From contig CM028338.1 of NCBI GenBank assembly GCA_016647705.1, positions 36,895,176-36,959,175 on the forward strand: a stretch of 64,000 nucleotides of DNA, read 5' to 3'. The notes beneath the pieces are model-generated. The model was not told where the DNA came from, ran no database searches, and saw only the letters and a list, made by a program, of their open reading frames with translations. Below are positions 10,816-22,220 of this stretch, piece after piece. The number at the start of each line of letters is the position of its first letter. Position 1 is the first letter of the stretch. This stretch comes from Eucommia ulmoides (Eukaryota; Streptophyta; Magnoliopsida; Garryales; Eucommiaceae). The position numbers were made by a program, and so were the translations under genes.

Positions 10816-12691
10816 ATGCGACGTAGCCAAAGTTTGGAATTCCTTGCTCTTGATCCAGAAATTGAACGTACGTTAAGGAGGCTAAGGAGAGAGAGAGGAG
10901 AAACCAAGATTGAGAAATGGTTGACGGTGGTAATTAACGTGTGCCACGACAACCGTTGGTGCCTCAAGCGCGATCGGAACAACCACTGGAACCTGAAGTT
11001 CAACAACAGCGGGTCCTTCAGGATTACTATAGACTTGTTATGTTTGAAAACTATTCAGGGATCCAAAGGTAGCCGATCCAAGCCAACAACTTTGAGTTAA
11101 AACACACCCTAATCAACATGGTTTAACAGAACTAATATGGCAGGAATCTTAATGAGGATCTAAATATCCAACTAGCGACATTCTTGGAGATATGTGACAT
11201 AGTGAAGATCAATGGAGTTGTGGATGATGTCATTAGGCTGAAGCTATTCCCATTATCTCTTCGTGACAGAGCCAAGGGTTGGTTTTAATCCATCCAACCG
11301 GGGATCATCTCAACTTGGGAAGAACTTGCTCAACGGTTCCTCATTAAGTTCTTTCCCCCTTCAAAGATGTCATAATTGAGAAGCGAGATTACTCAATTTC
11401 GCTAATGGGATTATGAGCCACTCTTCAAGGCGTGGGAGCAATTCAAGGATTTATTGAGAAAGTGCCCCTAAAGTATCAATATTGGTTTCAAACCTAACTC
11501 TTCTACAATAGATTGGATGGACAGACTAGAACAATTGTGGATGCTGCATCAGGAGGTTCTCTATTATCCAAAACTCCGTACGAGGCTCAAGCACTTTTTG
11601 AGGAGATGGCAGCCAATAACTATCAATGGCCCAATGAGAAAAATGTTGGATGAAAGGTAGCCTTTATTCATGAGGGAAATTATCTTACTATCTTGTTAGC
11701 CCAAGTGTCAAAACTCATGGAGCAGCTCATCCCTTTCTCTACCAGAGATGCCTCGTCTAGTCGAGAAACGAAAAATGTGGCAAGTACTTCGCAACCGGGA
11801 GTTGATAGTGAGTTTGAGGAATGCCATTTCATCAATAACAGGGCCTATACCTTTAGGCCCATCAATAATATCCCAACTCATTACCACCCCGGAATTCAGA
11901 ATCATGAGAATTTCTCTTATGCGAACAATCAAAATACTTTGCTACCTGATCCCGGATACTCATCGCAATCATAAGAATAACAACCGTAGCAACAAATCCG
12001 TCATTTGCAACAACAACAGGTGGAAAGACATAAGGCACCATTGGAAGATTTTCTTGGCTCATTCACGAAGGAAACATAAACAATTATGCGATAAACGCAT
12101 AATCATCTCAACAAGCATGAGACGAGGCTTGACAATATTGAGACAACGTGTACCAATACAAATTCGACCGTAACATCGCTGGAAACTCAAATTGGTCAGC
12201 TCGCTAGTGCCATAAAGGGGTAAACCTCGGGGAAGTTTCCAAGTGATACGGAAACTAACCCAAGGGATTGCAAAGCCATTACCTTGAGGAGCGGAAATAA
12301 AATCGAAGCAACAACACAAAAGGAGGAAGAGCCAATGGAGAAAACTAATGTTGAAAAAGAACCCATTCTATCTGAGGAGAAAAAAAAGGCTCCAAGGGTA
12401 AATTCGGGTTCTATCTCTTTTCTGGACAATCCACCAACGATCACTCCACCTTTTCCATATCCACAATGGTTTCAAAAGAAGAAATTGGATTCCCAAGTTG
12501 CAAAATTTCCTAAAATTTACAAGAAAATCCATATCAATATACCGTTTGCCGATGCATTAGAACAAATGCCCAATTATGGGAAGTTCTTGAAGGACAAAAT
12601 GACTAAGAAAAAGAAATTGGAAAAATATGAGACCATCAAGCTAACGGAGGAATGTAGTGCAATCATTCAACAAAGTTGCCTCAAAAGTTGA
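10816..12691 (+). pseudogene. gag: Athila gag, broken
   Basis: The first frame (10816-11098) opens with MRRSQSLEFLALDPEIERTL, an Athila gag start. Over 11100-11670 the retrotransposon gag (capsid) domain can be followed through several frames: a DVIRLKLFPLSLRDRAKGWF block, then WEELAQRFLIKFFP and the YEPLFKAWEQFKDLL helix. The C-terminal gag is at 11693-11974. The acidic/proline linker 12284-12691 (INIPFADALEQMPNYGKFL) leads into the protease. The capsid packages element RNA in cytoplasmic particles. At least four frame breaks and several stops make it non-functional. The last frame overlaps the protease frame by 16 bases in another phase, consistent with one lost or gained base near 12676. 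Confidence 0.85.
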
Positions 12692-13239
12692 AAGATCCCA
12701 GAAGTTTCACTATACCGTGCACAATAGGGAAATCTCACTTTGAGAAGGCACTTTGTGATCTTGGAGCAAGTATTAATCTCATGCCGTCAACCGTTCATCA
12801 GAAGTTGGGGCTTGGAGATACAAAGCCAACTACTATTTCTCAACAAATAGTGGATCGTTCATTGACCTATCCAAAGGTAATCATTGAAGACGTGTTTATA
12901 AAGGTAGACAAATTCATCTTTCATGTGGATTTTGTCATATTGGAAATGGAGGAAGACCAGGAGATTCCCATTATACTTGGGAGGCCTTTTCTTGCAACCA
13001 CGGAGGCATTAATTGATGGGCAAAACAAGAACTTAACTTTAAGGGTAAATGACGATAAAGTAAAATTCAACATTTGCAATACAATGAAGTTTCCAAAAGA
13101 GTATCCAACTTTTAATCAAATGGAAGTGGTGGACTCGTGCGTTAGGGAATTCTTTCTTGAAAACTTGAATCGAGATCCTTTGGAGCACACTCTCACAAAT
13201 TCCCTATCTATGGGGGATTTTGGTAAAAAAATGGTCTAG
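12676..13239 (+). pseudogene. pol: Athila aspartic protease region of gag-pol
   Basis: A 187-codon open frame with the retropepsin layout: a FTIPCTIG strand, the flap-side start CDLGASINLMP at about residues 27-37, and a PIILGRPFLATTEALID strand further on. The catalytic triplet reads D-L-G, not D-T/S-G; D-L-G is common in plant Athila proteases, so it is probably a family feature. The enzyme would cut the gag-pol polyprotein inside particles. This is the longest undamaged part of the element's pol, but it lacks its own start and is fused upstream to a frameshifted gag. Confidence 0.85.
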
Positions 13240-13339
13240 CACAAATGAAGATGTTGTGGACTACATCCTATCTCTCGAAGTTTTACCTAAAGATGTAGTG
13301 AATTCGTTTTAAATAGAGACCCTTGATGATGAAGAGAGT

Positions 13340-13886
13340 TCGCCCGATCCCTCAAATCCACTTCACGGTAGGTTGATTCTCAAGCAATTACCGGATCACC
13401 TTCGGTATACATTCTTGGGGGAAATCTCTACCGAGCCAGTCATTATTTCATCATCTTTAACTCAAGAAGAAGAGAACAAACTGCTCATTATCCTAAAACA
13501 GCACAAGTCCGTATTCGCGTGGTCTATTTCCGACATCAAATGAATAAGCCCAACTATATGCATACATAAAATCTTGATAGAGGACTCATTCAAGCCCTTA
13601 ATTGAGCATCAAATAAGGCTGAACCCTATGATGAAAGAGGTGGTCCGTGCTAAAGTATTAAAGTTATTGAATGCTGGAATCATCTATGCTATATCGAACA
13701 GTGAATCGGTAAGTCCGGTGCAAGTGGTTCCAAAGAAATGTGGCATGACTGTGGTGAAGAATGAGAGAAATGATCTAATTCCTACATGAACCATCATTGG
13801 ATAGAGAGTGTGCATTGACTATAGAAAGTTGAACAAGGCTATAAGGAAGGATCACTTTTTCCTCCAGTTCATCGATTAAATGTTGG
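13340..13886 (+). pseudogene. pol: Athila reverse transcriptase, N-terminal part
   Basis: The frame covers the protease-RT linker (LKQLPDHLRYTFLGE), the segment before the fingers (LLIILKQHKSVFAWSISDIK), and the fingers with VRAKVLKLLNAGIIYAIS and SPVQVVPKKCGMTVVKNE. It ends at VCIDYRKLNKA and the last codons before the insertion at 13891. In-frame stops occur near 13541, 13787 and 13802. The palm with the active site continues at 33146 after the nested Gypsy complex. The two parts join in sense across a single ATCGT. Confidence 0.88.
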
Positions 13887-15769
13887 ATCGTTGGTAGCGT
13901 GTGAATACGTTGCTACTTTTACCGCAAGTGTATGAGTCAAGTTTTAGTATAGATTAGGAAGAGTAAGGGTTGTCATATCCACAAAGATTGGATTAGAATT
14001 GTCGTTAAGTATCACGATTGTCATAACCTAATTTTATCTAGGTGACTTAAATTTATAGTTTTGTTGATTTAATATTATACTAATCTAATATACTAATATA
14101 GTGGTATGAAGTTTATGGGAAATTATTTCCTAGGGATTAACTTCGTTCATTTAAATGTGTTCGTTTCAATCTAGTTTACATTAATGGCGTTTATCTTATC
14201 CAATAATCTCGGTATTGAAATCTCATTCACTACCTCTCCCGAGTGTAAAGTGAATGAATATGTGAATTCACGTCAATACCGAAGTTCCCCTCGAGCGTCT
14301 ATACGACACTTGGTCACATGAGTCTCGGCCCAACGTCACGGATTGTACACTTTCTAACTCCTTCCTGGGTTATTAGATCGTCGCGTTATGTTTAAACCCT
14401 AGTCCGAATTCGGGGTTACCTCTCCTGAGTGTCAAACCTCGTATTCTCAATATATCATAACAAGCATATAAACATGGAATAATGGTAAACACATTCAGAT
14501 AAACATGAACAACCATTAACAAAACATCAATTTTATATAAACAACGTTTTTACGAATAATATCAAGCCCTAGACGATATATATTTAGCTAAATGGTGGTG
14601 CATACTTAATGCACGCCACTTATACCGTAAGTGTACGGGTTCAGTTTTAGTATAGATGGGGAGAGTAAGGGTATCGTGTCCACAAGGAATGGTTGAGATT
14701 ATTATCGAGTACCGGGATTATCATAACCTAATTTTATCTAGGCGAAAAAAATGTAATTTATAATTAATAAATGCTAATACTAAGTTAATTAATCTAATTA
14801 TACTAATATTATATTGAGATGTTTAGGGAAAATATTGCCTAGGAATTAACTTTGTTTACAAAAACGTGTTTGGTCTCGTTTTAGTTTACGTTAACGGCGT
14901 TCAACCTATCTGACAATCTCAGTTAGTAAACTCACTCGCCACCTCTCCCGAGTGTAAGATGAGTGAATACATGACTTCGCGTCAACGAAGAGGTCCCCCT
15001 CAACATATTAACGACACTAGGTCAAGTGAGTCTCGCCCTAACGTCATTGATTGCACACTCTTCAACTCCCTCCAGGGTTATTGGATCGTTGCGTTGTGTT
15101 TACCCTAGTCCGAATTCGGGGTTACCTCTCCTGAGTGTCAAACCCCGTATTCTCAATACATCTATCTAAGCATATAATCATGATAAACTAATAAACAAAA
15201 TCAAAATAGGGAAAAACAACTATAAATGAAACACAAACTCAAACAAACAATTAATCCCTAGACAAAATACGTTTATCTCATGGCCATAACAGTTTATACA
15301 ATGGAAAAGGAGCTAAACGTGCTCAACTAACTAACAAAGTTAAGAAAATAAATAAGAAACAAAAGAAACTTAGCCGTAGTCCGAAGATTTGCCGCTAAAA
15401 ACACTTTGGGATCGCTTCTCCTTCTTCGCAATGTGTTCTTCTCTTTCAGAATTGGTTGCACACTCCCAAAACCTCTCTCTAAAATATCCTAACTCTAATG
15501 GAGCTCTCTTGGCCGGAGGAGAAAAGATGAGAAAAAATAGGGAAAAAAAAAATCCTAAAAAATATCTAAATCCGGTGCAGAGTGAGCGCCGCGGTGGTGG
15601 GCATGTCGGCACAGTCTTCGCCACAACGGTAGAGAAAGCAGTAGGCGTAAGGACTTCTATGTAGTTTCAGCACCACGGCGGTGGATATCACCACTACGAC
15701 GGTGAGTTTACAGCAACTTTAGGCCCCTCTCTACATATTCACCGCCGCGGCGATGGGCTGGACACCTAA

Positions 15770-15929
15770 ACATTATTTTTTATTTGAGAGAAACCCACAA
15801 AAGGAAAAACACTCTCCCACGCGTGTTATTTTTCCATTTCATTCCCCTATTTTGTCTCTCTTCACTGGACCCCACCTCATCCTTTTCTTTTTTTTCTCTC
15901 GATTTTCTCTCTCCCCACTTTATCCTCTC

Positions 15930-15968
<39 letters not shown>

Positions 15969-17590
15969 ATCTCTCTCCTTCTCCCCTCTCTTTTTCTCTC
16001 TCTCTCTATTATATATGTTTTTCTTTTTCTTTTTATTATTTTATTATTTTTATTTTTTGTATTAATTTTTTTCAAAAGAAAATAAAATAAAAATAAGTGA
16101 ATTGCAATATAAAATTAAAATTTTGTGAGGAAGATGATCAAAATGTTGTATCTACAAATTGTATTAATGGGATTTATTTTGCAAAAATTTAAATTTGAAT
16201 ATTGTTTCATTGATAGAAAAAATATGTCTTTACTACCTATCTAACAAATGTTATTGCATAGCAACTATTATCGCGTTCAATATTTAATACTTATTGTACA
16301 ACAATAATTGTATTAGAGGGATTAATTATTGTACAACAATAACAATATTAATGGGATTGATTTTGATTTTGCTTCAAAAAATGGGTTTTGATTTTTCTTC
16401 ATTAATAACAAAAAATTTGTTTTTACTGCTTATAGAACAAATGGTACTAATCGATTCACGAAAGTTACTGTATAGTAAATATTAACATTTTGCATTCAAT
16501 TTTTGTGTGAAACTTGCAATTGTCTGTGATTAATTACTATACAACAACAATAGTAATGATGAATGAATTTTGTAGAAAAATTGGATTTGAATTTTTCTTC
16601 GTTGATAGCAAAAATGTGTTTTTATTACCTACAAAACAAATGTTATTGTGTAGCAATTTCATAAAATTCACCATCACAAAGTTACTAAACAATAACTATT
16701 AACATTTTGCGTTCAATTTTTATGTAAAGTGTCCAATTATTTGGGATTAATTACTATATAACAACAATGGTAATAAACATAAGCTTCACTCAAAATTTGT
16801 TGCGCCACAAATTTTCACAAAATTTTACTGCACAGTAACATTTTTCACAAAGATCAACAAAAAAATGAATAAATATGATGGACTAAATAGAAACATAACG
16901 GCCAAAATCAATCGTAAACCCTCATTACCAGTGTTATTGTAGCATACTTAATCACAAATAATTGTATATTTTACATAAAAATTGAACACAAATATTAATA
17001 GTTACTGTACAGTAAATTTGATGATGGTGAATTTGATGATAGTTGTTATGCAATAATATTTGTTTTGTCGGTAGTAAAAACACATTTTCTCCATCAACAA
17101 AACAAAACTCAAATCCAACTTTTCTGCAAAATCGATTTCTCATTACGTTTGTTGCTGTATAATAATCAATCGTAAATAATTGTAGGTTTCACACAAAGAT
17201 TGATACAAAATATTAATGGTTATTGTATAATAACTTCATTTTTATTTTATTTTATTTTGAAAAAAAAAATTAAAAAAAAAAAAAGGTTAAAGAAATATAT
17301 AGAGAGAGGAGAGAGAGTGTATGAGAGAGAAAAAAGTGGAGAGGGGAGAGAGAAGGGGGGAGGTGGGACCCACTATAGATAAAGAAAAAAAAGGAAGGAA
17401 TTGGACAACTTTAGTCTACCAAGAGAGGGGGAGGTGGGGTCATTAGAGGGAGAGAAAAACTCTTACCATGTATAGCTCTCTCTCTCACGCGCCTTTATAA
17501 GTGTGGGGAACACATATATGAAAATGGGGTTTTACCTAAATTAAAATGAATAATGGGGATAGATTGAATTTACCGTTGGGCCTTGGGGCC
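15770..17590. mobile_element. Foldback (long inverted repeat) element, about 1.8 kb
   Basis: The two arms are complementary around a centre near 16850. Translating 16556-16702 on the plus strand and 17143-16952 on the minus strand gives nearly the same string (FCRKIGFEFFFVDSKNVFLL against FCRKVGFEFCFVDGENVFLL), although neither is a real protein. The left arm has about three diverged units of about 220 bp, the right arm fewer. Outer flanks are pyrimidine-rich on the left (15840-16080) and purine-rich on the right (17280-17470), again complementary. The tips (CATTATT...TTTTATTT at 15772; its complement near 17548) are imperfect inverted repeats. Exact borders and target duplication could not be fixed. 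Transcription would give a long hairpin RNA. Confidence 0.7.
15926..15968. repeat. (CT)n-(CA)n compound microsatellite
   Basis: About ten CT units run straight into about eleven CA units inside the pyrimidine-rich left arm of the foldback element. Confidence 0.95.
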
Positions 17591-17677
17591 CATATTAAAA
17601 AAACTCTAAAATGTAATAAACATACTCGAAAACTAACAAGTTCGGTTTGGAAATAGATAGGTAAATTACACCTATAA

Positions 17678-19225
17678 AATATCCACAAACTCAGATTTTT
17701 GCTAGTCCTCGAGCAAAACACCCATACAATACGAGAAAATATAACAACTAATTACCAAATAATAACTAAAAACACTAAACAAAAATGTGCAAGTTTTGAT
17801 TATCATCTACCGGCCAAACAAATTTTCCCTAATCGGCCCCCAATCCTATCGAGTTCAAGCATAAATCACACCATGTGGTGTTCTAGAATTTCAACGTTCA
17901 ATAATAGTAAGCGCCATTCTAGATCCTATTAAAGTGTGTGTGATTAAACTCAAATATACAACTATCCATTGATCATATAAGATTATCCTTTAATAAAGTT
18001 CATGACTAAAACCTTTTAGGTATAGGGAGTCCATAAGTCTAACCTGGGATCTATTCTCCACTAATGTGGGTTCAGAGATTCAAAAAGATCAATAGGTCTT
18101 GGTTCGGTTTTGAGTAAATGGCCAAGGGTATATCGGAAGAGAAAACAGATTAGCGTTGTTAACTTAACGTTACCCAAGGCACATCGCTTGGCATACTCAC
18201 ACTCGAAACCCCACAGTTAAATTGGAAACAACCCTGAACAATCTATTAAGACTGATATACTCATTTGTCAAAAAGAAACGGAAATAAACTATATTTACAT
18301 AGTTTTGTTTTTTTCAAACAAACAAACACCCCCCCCAAATTTATTTGATTTGTTCAATTTAACGGGTTTGTGAAATATGAATGAAAAATGACAAGTGAGT
18401 ACTCGAATACCGAACCAATTAATAGCCAGCCCAAAACCCAACCGCTCACATCAAGTAGCATAACAAATGCTAACTTGATTCACTCACATTGTGCCTTTGG
18501 TTTAGCGATATAGGTTTGGAAAACGTTTAATCGGCTATGGTATTAGTTAAGTATTCAGAATTGAAATGGCTATTGGCTTCGATAGGGTAATGAGGGATAA
18601 ACATATATCAAAGTAAGCTTAAAAGGCTCAAGTAACAAAATAACTGCCTAAATCATATCTCCTAAACTACCTCGCCTAGGATTTCACCTCGAATTTCCCC
18701 CAAATCAAGTTCTAGAATCCCTATTGTCATGAAATTGATTGATAGATAATCGATTTCAAAACAATTAGATAGTGTTATATTGAGTTTATGTGCTCGTGCA
18801 CTTAGAATCTACAATTACTTTTACTAAAACGATACGTCAAGCACACAGAACACACATGGATGAGCTTTACACTCGACCACAATAAACATTCAGGGGACAG
18901 ACTTATTATAGGGTAATAGCCCAAATGTCGTCAAAACTCAGCACCAAATAACAACTAACCTAAACAAACATGCACACGATAAAAACAGTAAAGCGCGAAC
19001 TACAACTAAAATATTCTAACACATCACCACCAACTTAACACAGGCAATGCCCAAAACGATCCGTTAGCGATCCCAATGACAATATATAGTATGATAATGA
19101 AGACGAGGGTTTAAAACACGTACCTGGGAGACGAGAGAATCTCGCCTCCGACTCAAATCGACGGAGATTGATCTAACTTATTTCTTCTTTGGGTTGCCTC
19201 CCAAGAAGCACTTGGTTTATGGTCG
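17678..19225 (-). other. 3' noncoding region of element F
   Basis: No coding potential. The block is collinear with 22221-24480 (E), 26899-28466 (D) and, reversed, with the Athila 3' region at about 36720-38190. Shared landmarks are TAGATCC-ATTCT, the ACCGAACCAAT/CAAGTGAGTACTCG stretch and CTACCTCGCCTAGGATTTCA. Next to the LTR is the polypurine-like end (plus strand ATATCCACAAACTCAGATTT). Confidence 0.7.
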
Positions 19226-20119
19226 TCAGCCTGACATGTTGAAGTGCTCGTCAAAGAGTGGCTTCCGCTTGTAGTACATGTAAAATACGCCCTCAAGCTT
19301 GGAGAGATAAGGCTCTGAATGGCTAGGTCTTTCAACATCACACCTCACCGGCTCATGTACTTGGTGGGCATGAAAGGACGTTGCTAACGGCGGCAAAGGA
19401 CAAGTGAGCCACATCGGATCCTCATAGATGTGATCATATCTGATCGACTACGGCTTCACAAGCTGGAATTCAAACAGTGAAAATTCACCATGATAAATAT
19501 GTGAATCCCCATCAATCTCACCCAAGTACCTCCCACTTATCTCCGATTCCTCTTGGTGGCTTTCACAATAGGATTCGACTTGTTCGCCTCTCAGCGCCAC
19601 CGTCTCTATCTTGGCCTCAACAAAGCAGATAAGCTGATCGATTTGTGTCTGCAAAGACGTTACGGTTGCTTCGATGTCGGCGCAGATCGTCTAGATATAA
19701 TCAAGACGATTCTCATGCTCATTGAGTCGATCATGCGTCTCCCTCAAGAATCTATGAGTTTCCCTCATAACTGTAGCAAATATGTCTTCTAAGGCAATGG
19801 AAGACTCCTTATCTTGATCTGGAATGTCATTCCATGGCATCGTAGTGTTAAAACTCTGATAATCAAAGGCCACCATGTCTTCCAGCAACCAATTGGCTTC
19901 GTCCGCGGTTAGTTGGTCGAAAGAGGTGGTACCATTTTCTCTTTCAACTCACATTCTGGTTATGGCTAGTAATCCATCGAGGAAGTTCAGTAGTTGACAC
20001 TTCCTTGGGAAACGATGGTTCGAAAACCGGAATAACAATTCCTTGTAACGATCCCAAGTACTATAAAACGGCTCTGAATCTTGTTGAAAGAAATGCAAGA
20101 GTGCTTGTTGATCTAACAT
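19226..20119 (-). pseudogene. Gag-derived ORF of the non-autonomous family (copy F)
   Basis: A single 298-codon frame starting MLDQQALLHFFQQDSE at 20119 and ending FNMSG at 19226, broken only by about three stops (near 19956, 19689 and 19446) and no frameshift. Residues 1-60 contain WDRYKELLFRFSNHRFPR and CQLLNFLDGLL, resembling the C-terminal half of a retrotransposon gag (capsid) domain. The middle (about 80-180) is acidic and heptad-like (RETHDRLNEHENRLDYI, then LQTQIDQLICFVEAKIETV), a likely coiled coil. The rest is unfamiliar (HIYEDPMWLTCPLP, KPLFDEHFNMSG). Copies E and D carry the same ORF. There is no protease or polymerase, so it may have been a structural helper protein; that is inference. 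Confidence 0.65.
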
Positions 20120-20238
20120 CTTCAAGCACCCTGCAGGAAAACAAAAACAAAACTACAAAGAAAAAATTATACACAAAAGAAATGCCTAAAGTAAAATCGG
20201 GTCATTTACTCACAATATCTATAACAATTTAAAAACCA

Positions 20239-20320
20239 ATCCCTGGCAACGGCGCCAAAAACTTGATAGCAATTGTCGAAAGCGGAATATGACAACTCAC
20301 AGTCCCCGACAACGGTGCCA
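20239..20320 (-). promoter_or_regulatory. Two primer-binding sites side by side in element F
   Basis: The proper site next to the LTR reads TGGCACCGTTGTCGGGG (minus strand, 20304-20320). A second, less mutated site, TGGCGCCGTTGCCAGGG, sits 64 bases further in (20240-20256), followed by the normal leader. A short LTR-like piece (AACTTGATAGC) separates them. Confidence 0.75.
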
Positions 20321-20326
20321 AAAACT

Positions 20327-21635
20327 TGGTGGCGTGTAATTAACGCACGTTACTTGCAAGTGTATGGGTCAAGTTTTAGTATAGATGGGGAGAGTAAGGG
20401 TATCGTATCCATAAGGAATGATTGAGATTATTATCGAGTACCGCGATTATCATAAACTAATTTTATCTAGGCAAAAAAAATGTAATTTATAATTAATAAA
20501 TACTAATACTAAGTTAATTAATTTAATTATACTAATATTATATTGATATGTGTAGGGAAAAGATTTCCTAGGGATTAACTTTATTTACAAAAACGTGTTT
20601 GGTCTCGTTTTAGTTTACGTTAATGGTGTTGATCTATCCAACAATCTCGGTTCGTAAACTCACTCGCTACCTCTCCTGAGTGTAAGACGAGTGAATACGT
20701 GACTTCACGTCAACGAAGAAGTCCCCCCCTCAACGTCTTAATGACACTAGGTCACGTGAGTCTCGCCCTAACGTCATTGATTGTGTACTCTCCAACTCCC
20801 TCTCGGGTTATTTGATCGTCACGTTGTGTTTACCTTAGTCCGAATTCGGGGCTACCTCTCCCGAGTGTCAAACTCCGTATTCTCAATATATTTATCTAAG
20901 CATATAATCATGAAAAACCAATAAACAAAATTAATATTGCGAAAAACAACCATAAACGAAACACAAACTCAAACATATAATAATTTCATAAATATTATTA
21001 ATCCCTAGACAAAATTCGTTTAGCTCATGGACAAAACCATTTATACAATGGAAAAGGATCTAAACGGGCTCAACTAACTACTGAAGTTAAGAAAATAAAG
21101 AAGAAACAAAATAAACTTAGCCGTAGTCCGAAGATTTGCCGCTAAAAATGCTTCGGGATCGCTTCTCCTTCTTCGCAATGTGTTCTTCTCCTTTGGAATT
21201 GATTGAAAACTCCCAAAACCTCTTTCTAAAAAATCCTAACCCTAATGGAGCTCTCTTGGTCGGCGGTAGGCATGTCGGCACAGTCTTCGCCGCAGCAGTG
21301 GAGAAAACTGTAGGCGTAAGGACTTCTCTGCAGTTTTACCGCCACGACGGTGAATTTTCAGCAACTTTAGGCCCCTCTCTACATATTCACCGCCGCAGCG
21401 GTGGTTTGGACGCCACGGTGGTGGGCTACTGTTTTAAATATTGCCTCCGTGCTTGTTTTCCCACCGTTCTTCCAATATTCTTGATCCGATTTGATCATTA
21501 TTGATCAATTTTCATGCATTTTTACCTCAAACACCTGATTTATAAAAAATACATAAAAATGTATTAAAACATAATAAATATACTCGAAAACTAACAAGTT
21601 TGATTTGGAAATAGATAGGTAAATTATACCTATCA
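20327..21635 (-). repeat. 5' LTR of element F
   Basis: Minus strand TGATAGGTATAATTTACC to ...CGCCACCA, 1309 bp, immediately followed by the primer-binding site. It includes the GC-rich palindromic CCGCCGCAGCGGTGG block at about 21380-21420. An ORF over 21136-21504 is an artefact of this GC-rich part. Confidence 0.85.
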
Positions 21636-22220
21636 CTACACATGGCCATAACCCTAAATACAACTAGAAATAAGCTAAATCTATATAAAACATTCAACCA
21701 AATCTAAGAGGCAAAGAGAAAAATGAGGAGACTAGCCGTTATCCAAAGATCTGATACTAAAATCGCTCCGAGAACGCTTCCTCTTCTTAGCCTTGATGGT
21801 CTTCTCTTGGTTGAATGGCCTTAGAGCTCTCAAGACTCCTGAAAACGTCTACTATGTGTTTGGGGGACAAGAGCCATTATTTATAGGATCCAAAATATCT
21901 TAAAATATCCTAAAAGATTTGGTGCTGACCTCTGTAGCGGTGGAGAGGTTGGTAGGTTTCTGGCGGGTGACCGCTGCAGTGGTGAAGCTCTTTATATTTT
22001 AACCACTGTAGCGGTGGATGCAGGTTTTGAATATGACCTTTTTGCTCTTTTTTCTCCATCGTTCTTCCACCGACTTGCTCATTTTTGGATTGTTTTAGTC
22101 CTTTTTCACCCCAAATACCTAATTTATTACAAAATAATTAAAAACATATTAAAGTACTATAAAAATACTCAGAAACTACCAAAACTGACTTAGGAATAAA
22201 TAGACAAATTATACCTACCA

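Larger units (their letters stand above)
14593..17677 (-). repeat. 3' LTR of element F, containing a foldback insertion
   Basis: Matches 20327-21635 from the TGGTGG end up to about 15765 and again from about 17600 (ACATACTCGAAAACTAACAA) to CCTATAA at 17677. The terminal CA of the plus strand has become AA. Part of the LTR present in the 5' copy at about 21410-21545 is missing next to the insertion. Confidence 0.8.
14593..21635 (-). mobile_element. Non-autonomous Gypsy element F, nested in an LTR of the complex
   Basis: 5' LTR 20327-21635, internal 17678-20326, 3' LTR 14593-17677 (with a foldback insertion). It is flanked by CTAAA (14588-14592) and CTACA (21636-21640), one mismatch. It belongs to the same family as units D and E but has diverged: its LTR ends TGGTGGCGTG on the plus strand instead of TGGTAGCGTG. 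It codes only for the gag-derived ORF at 19226-20119. Confidence 0.88.
13892..22220 (-). repeat. Outer (3') LTR of the complex, split by element F
   Basis: The two halves are 13892-14592 and 21641-22220, about 1.28 kb together, and join at TTTAGCTACACATGG, as seen uninterrupted at about 26307. The plus-strand ends are TGGTAGCG and TACCTACCA; the LTR start has mutated from TGATAGG to TGGTAGG. Confidence 0.88.

Noticed and set aside
11708-12444. Minus-strand ORFs opposite the Athila gag
   Set aside because: Shadows of the plus-strand coding sequence. The plus strand gives consistent Athila gag motifs.
15753-16085. Leucine/serine/phenylalanine-rich frame resembling a membrane protein
   Set aside because: It comes from the CT-rich and CA-repeat arm of the foldback element, and its mirror appears on the other arm.
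16514-17143. Two similar small proteins on opposite strands
   Set aside because: They are the two complementary arms of the foldback element; similarity follows from the palindrome, not from gene duplication.
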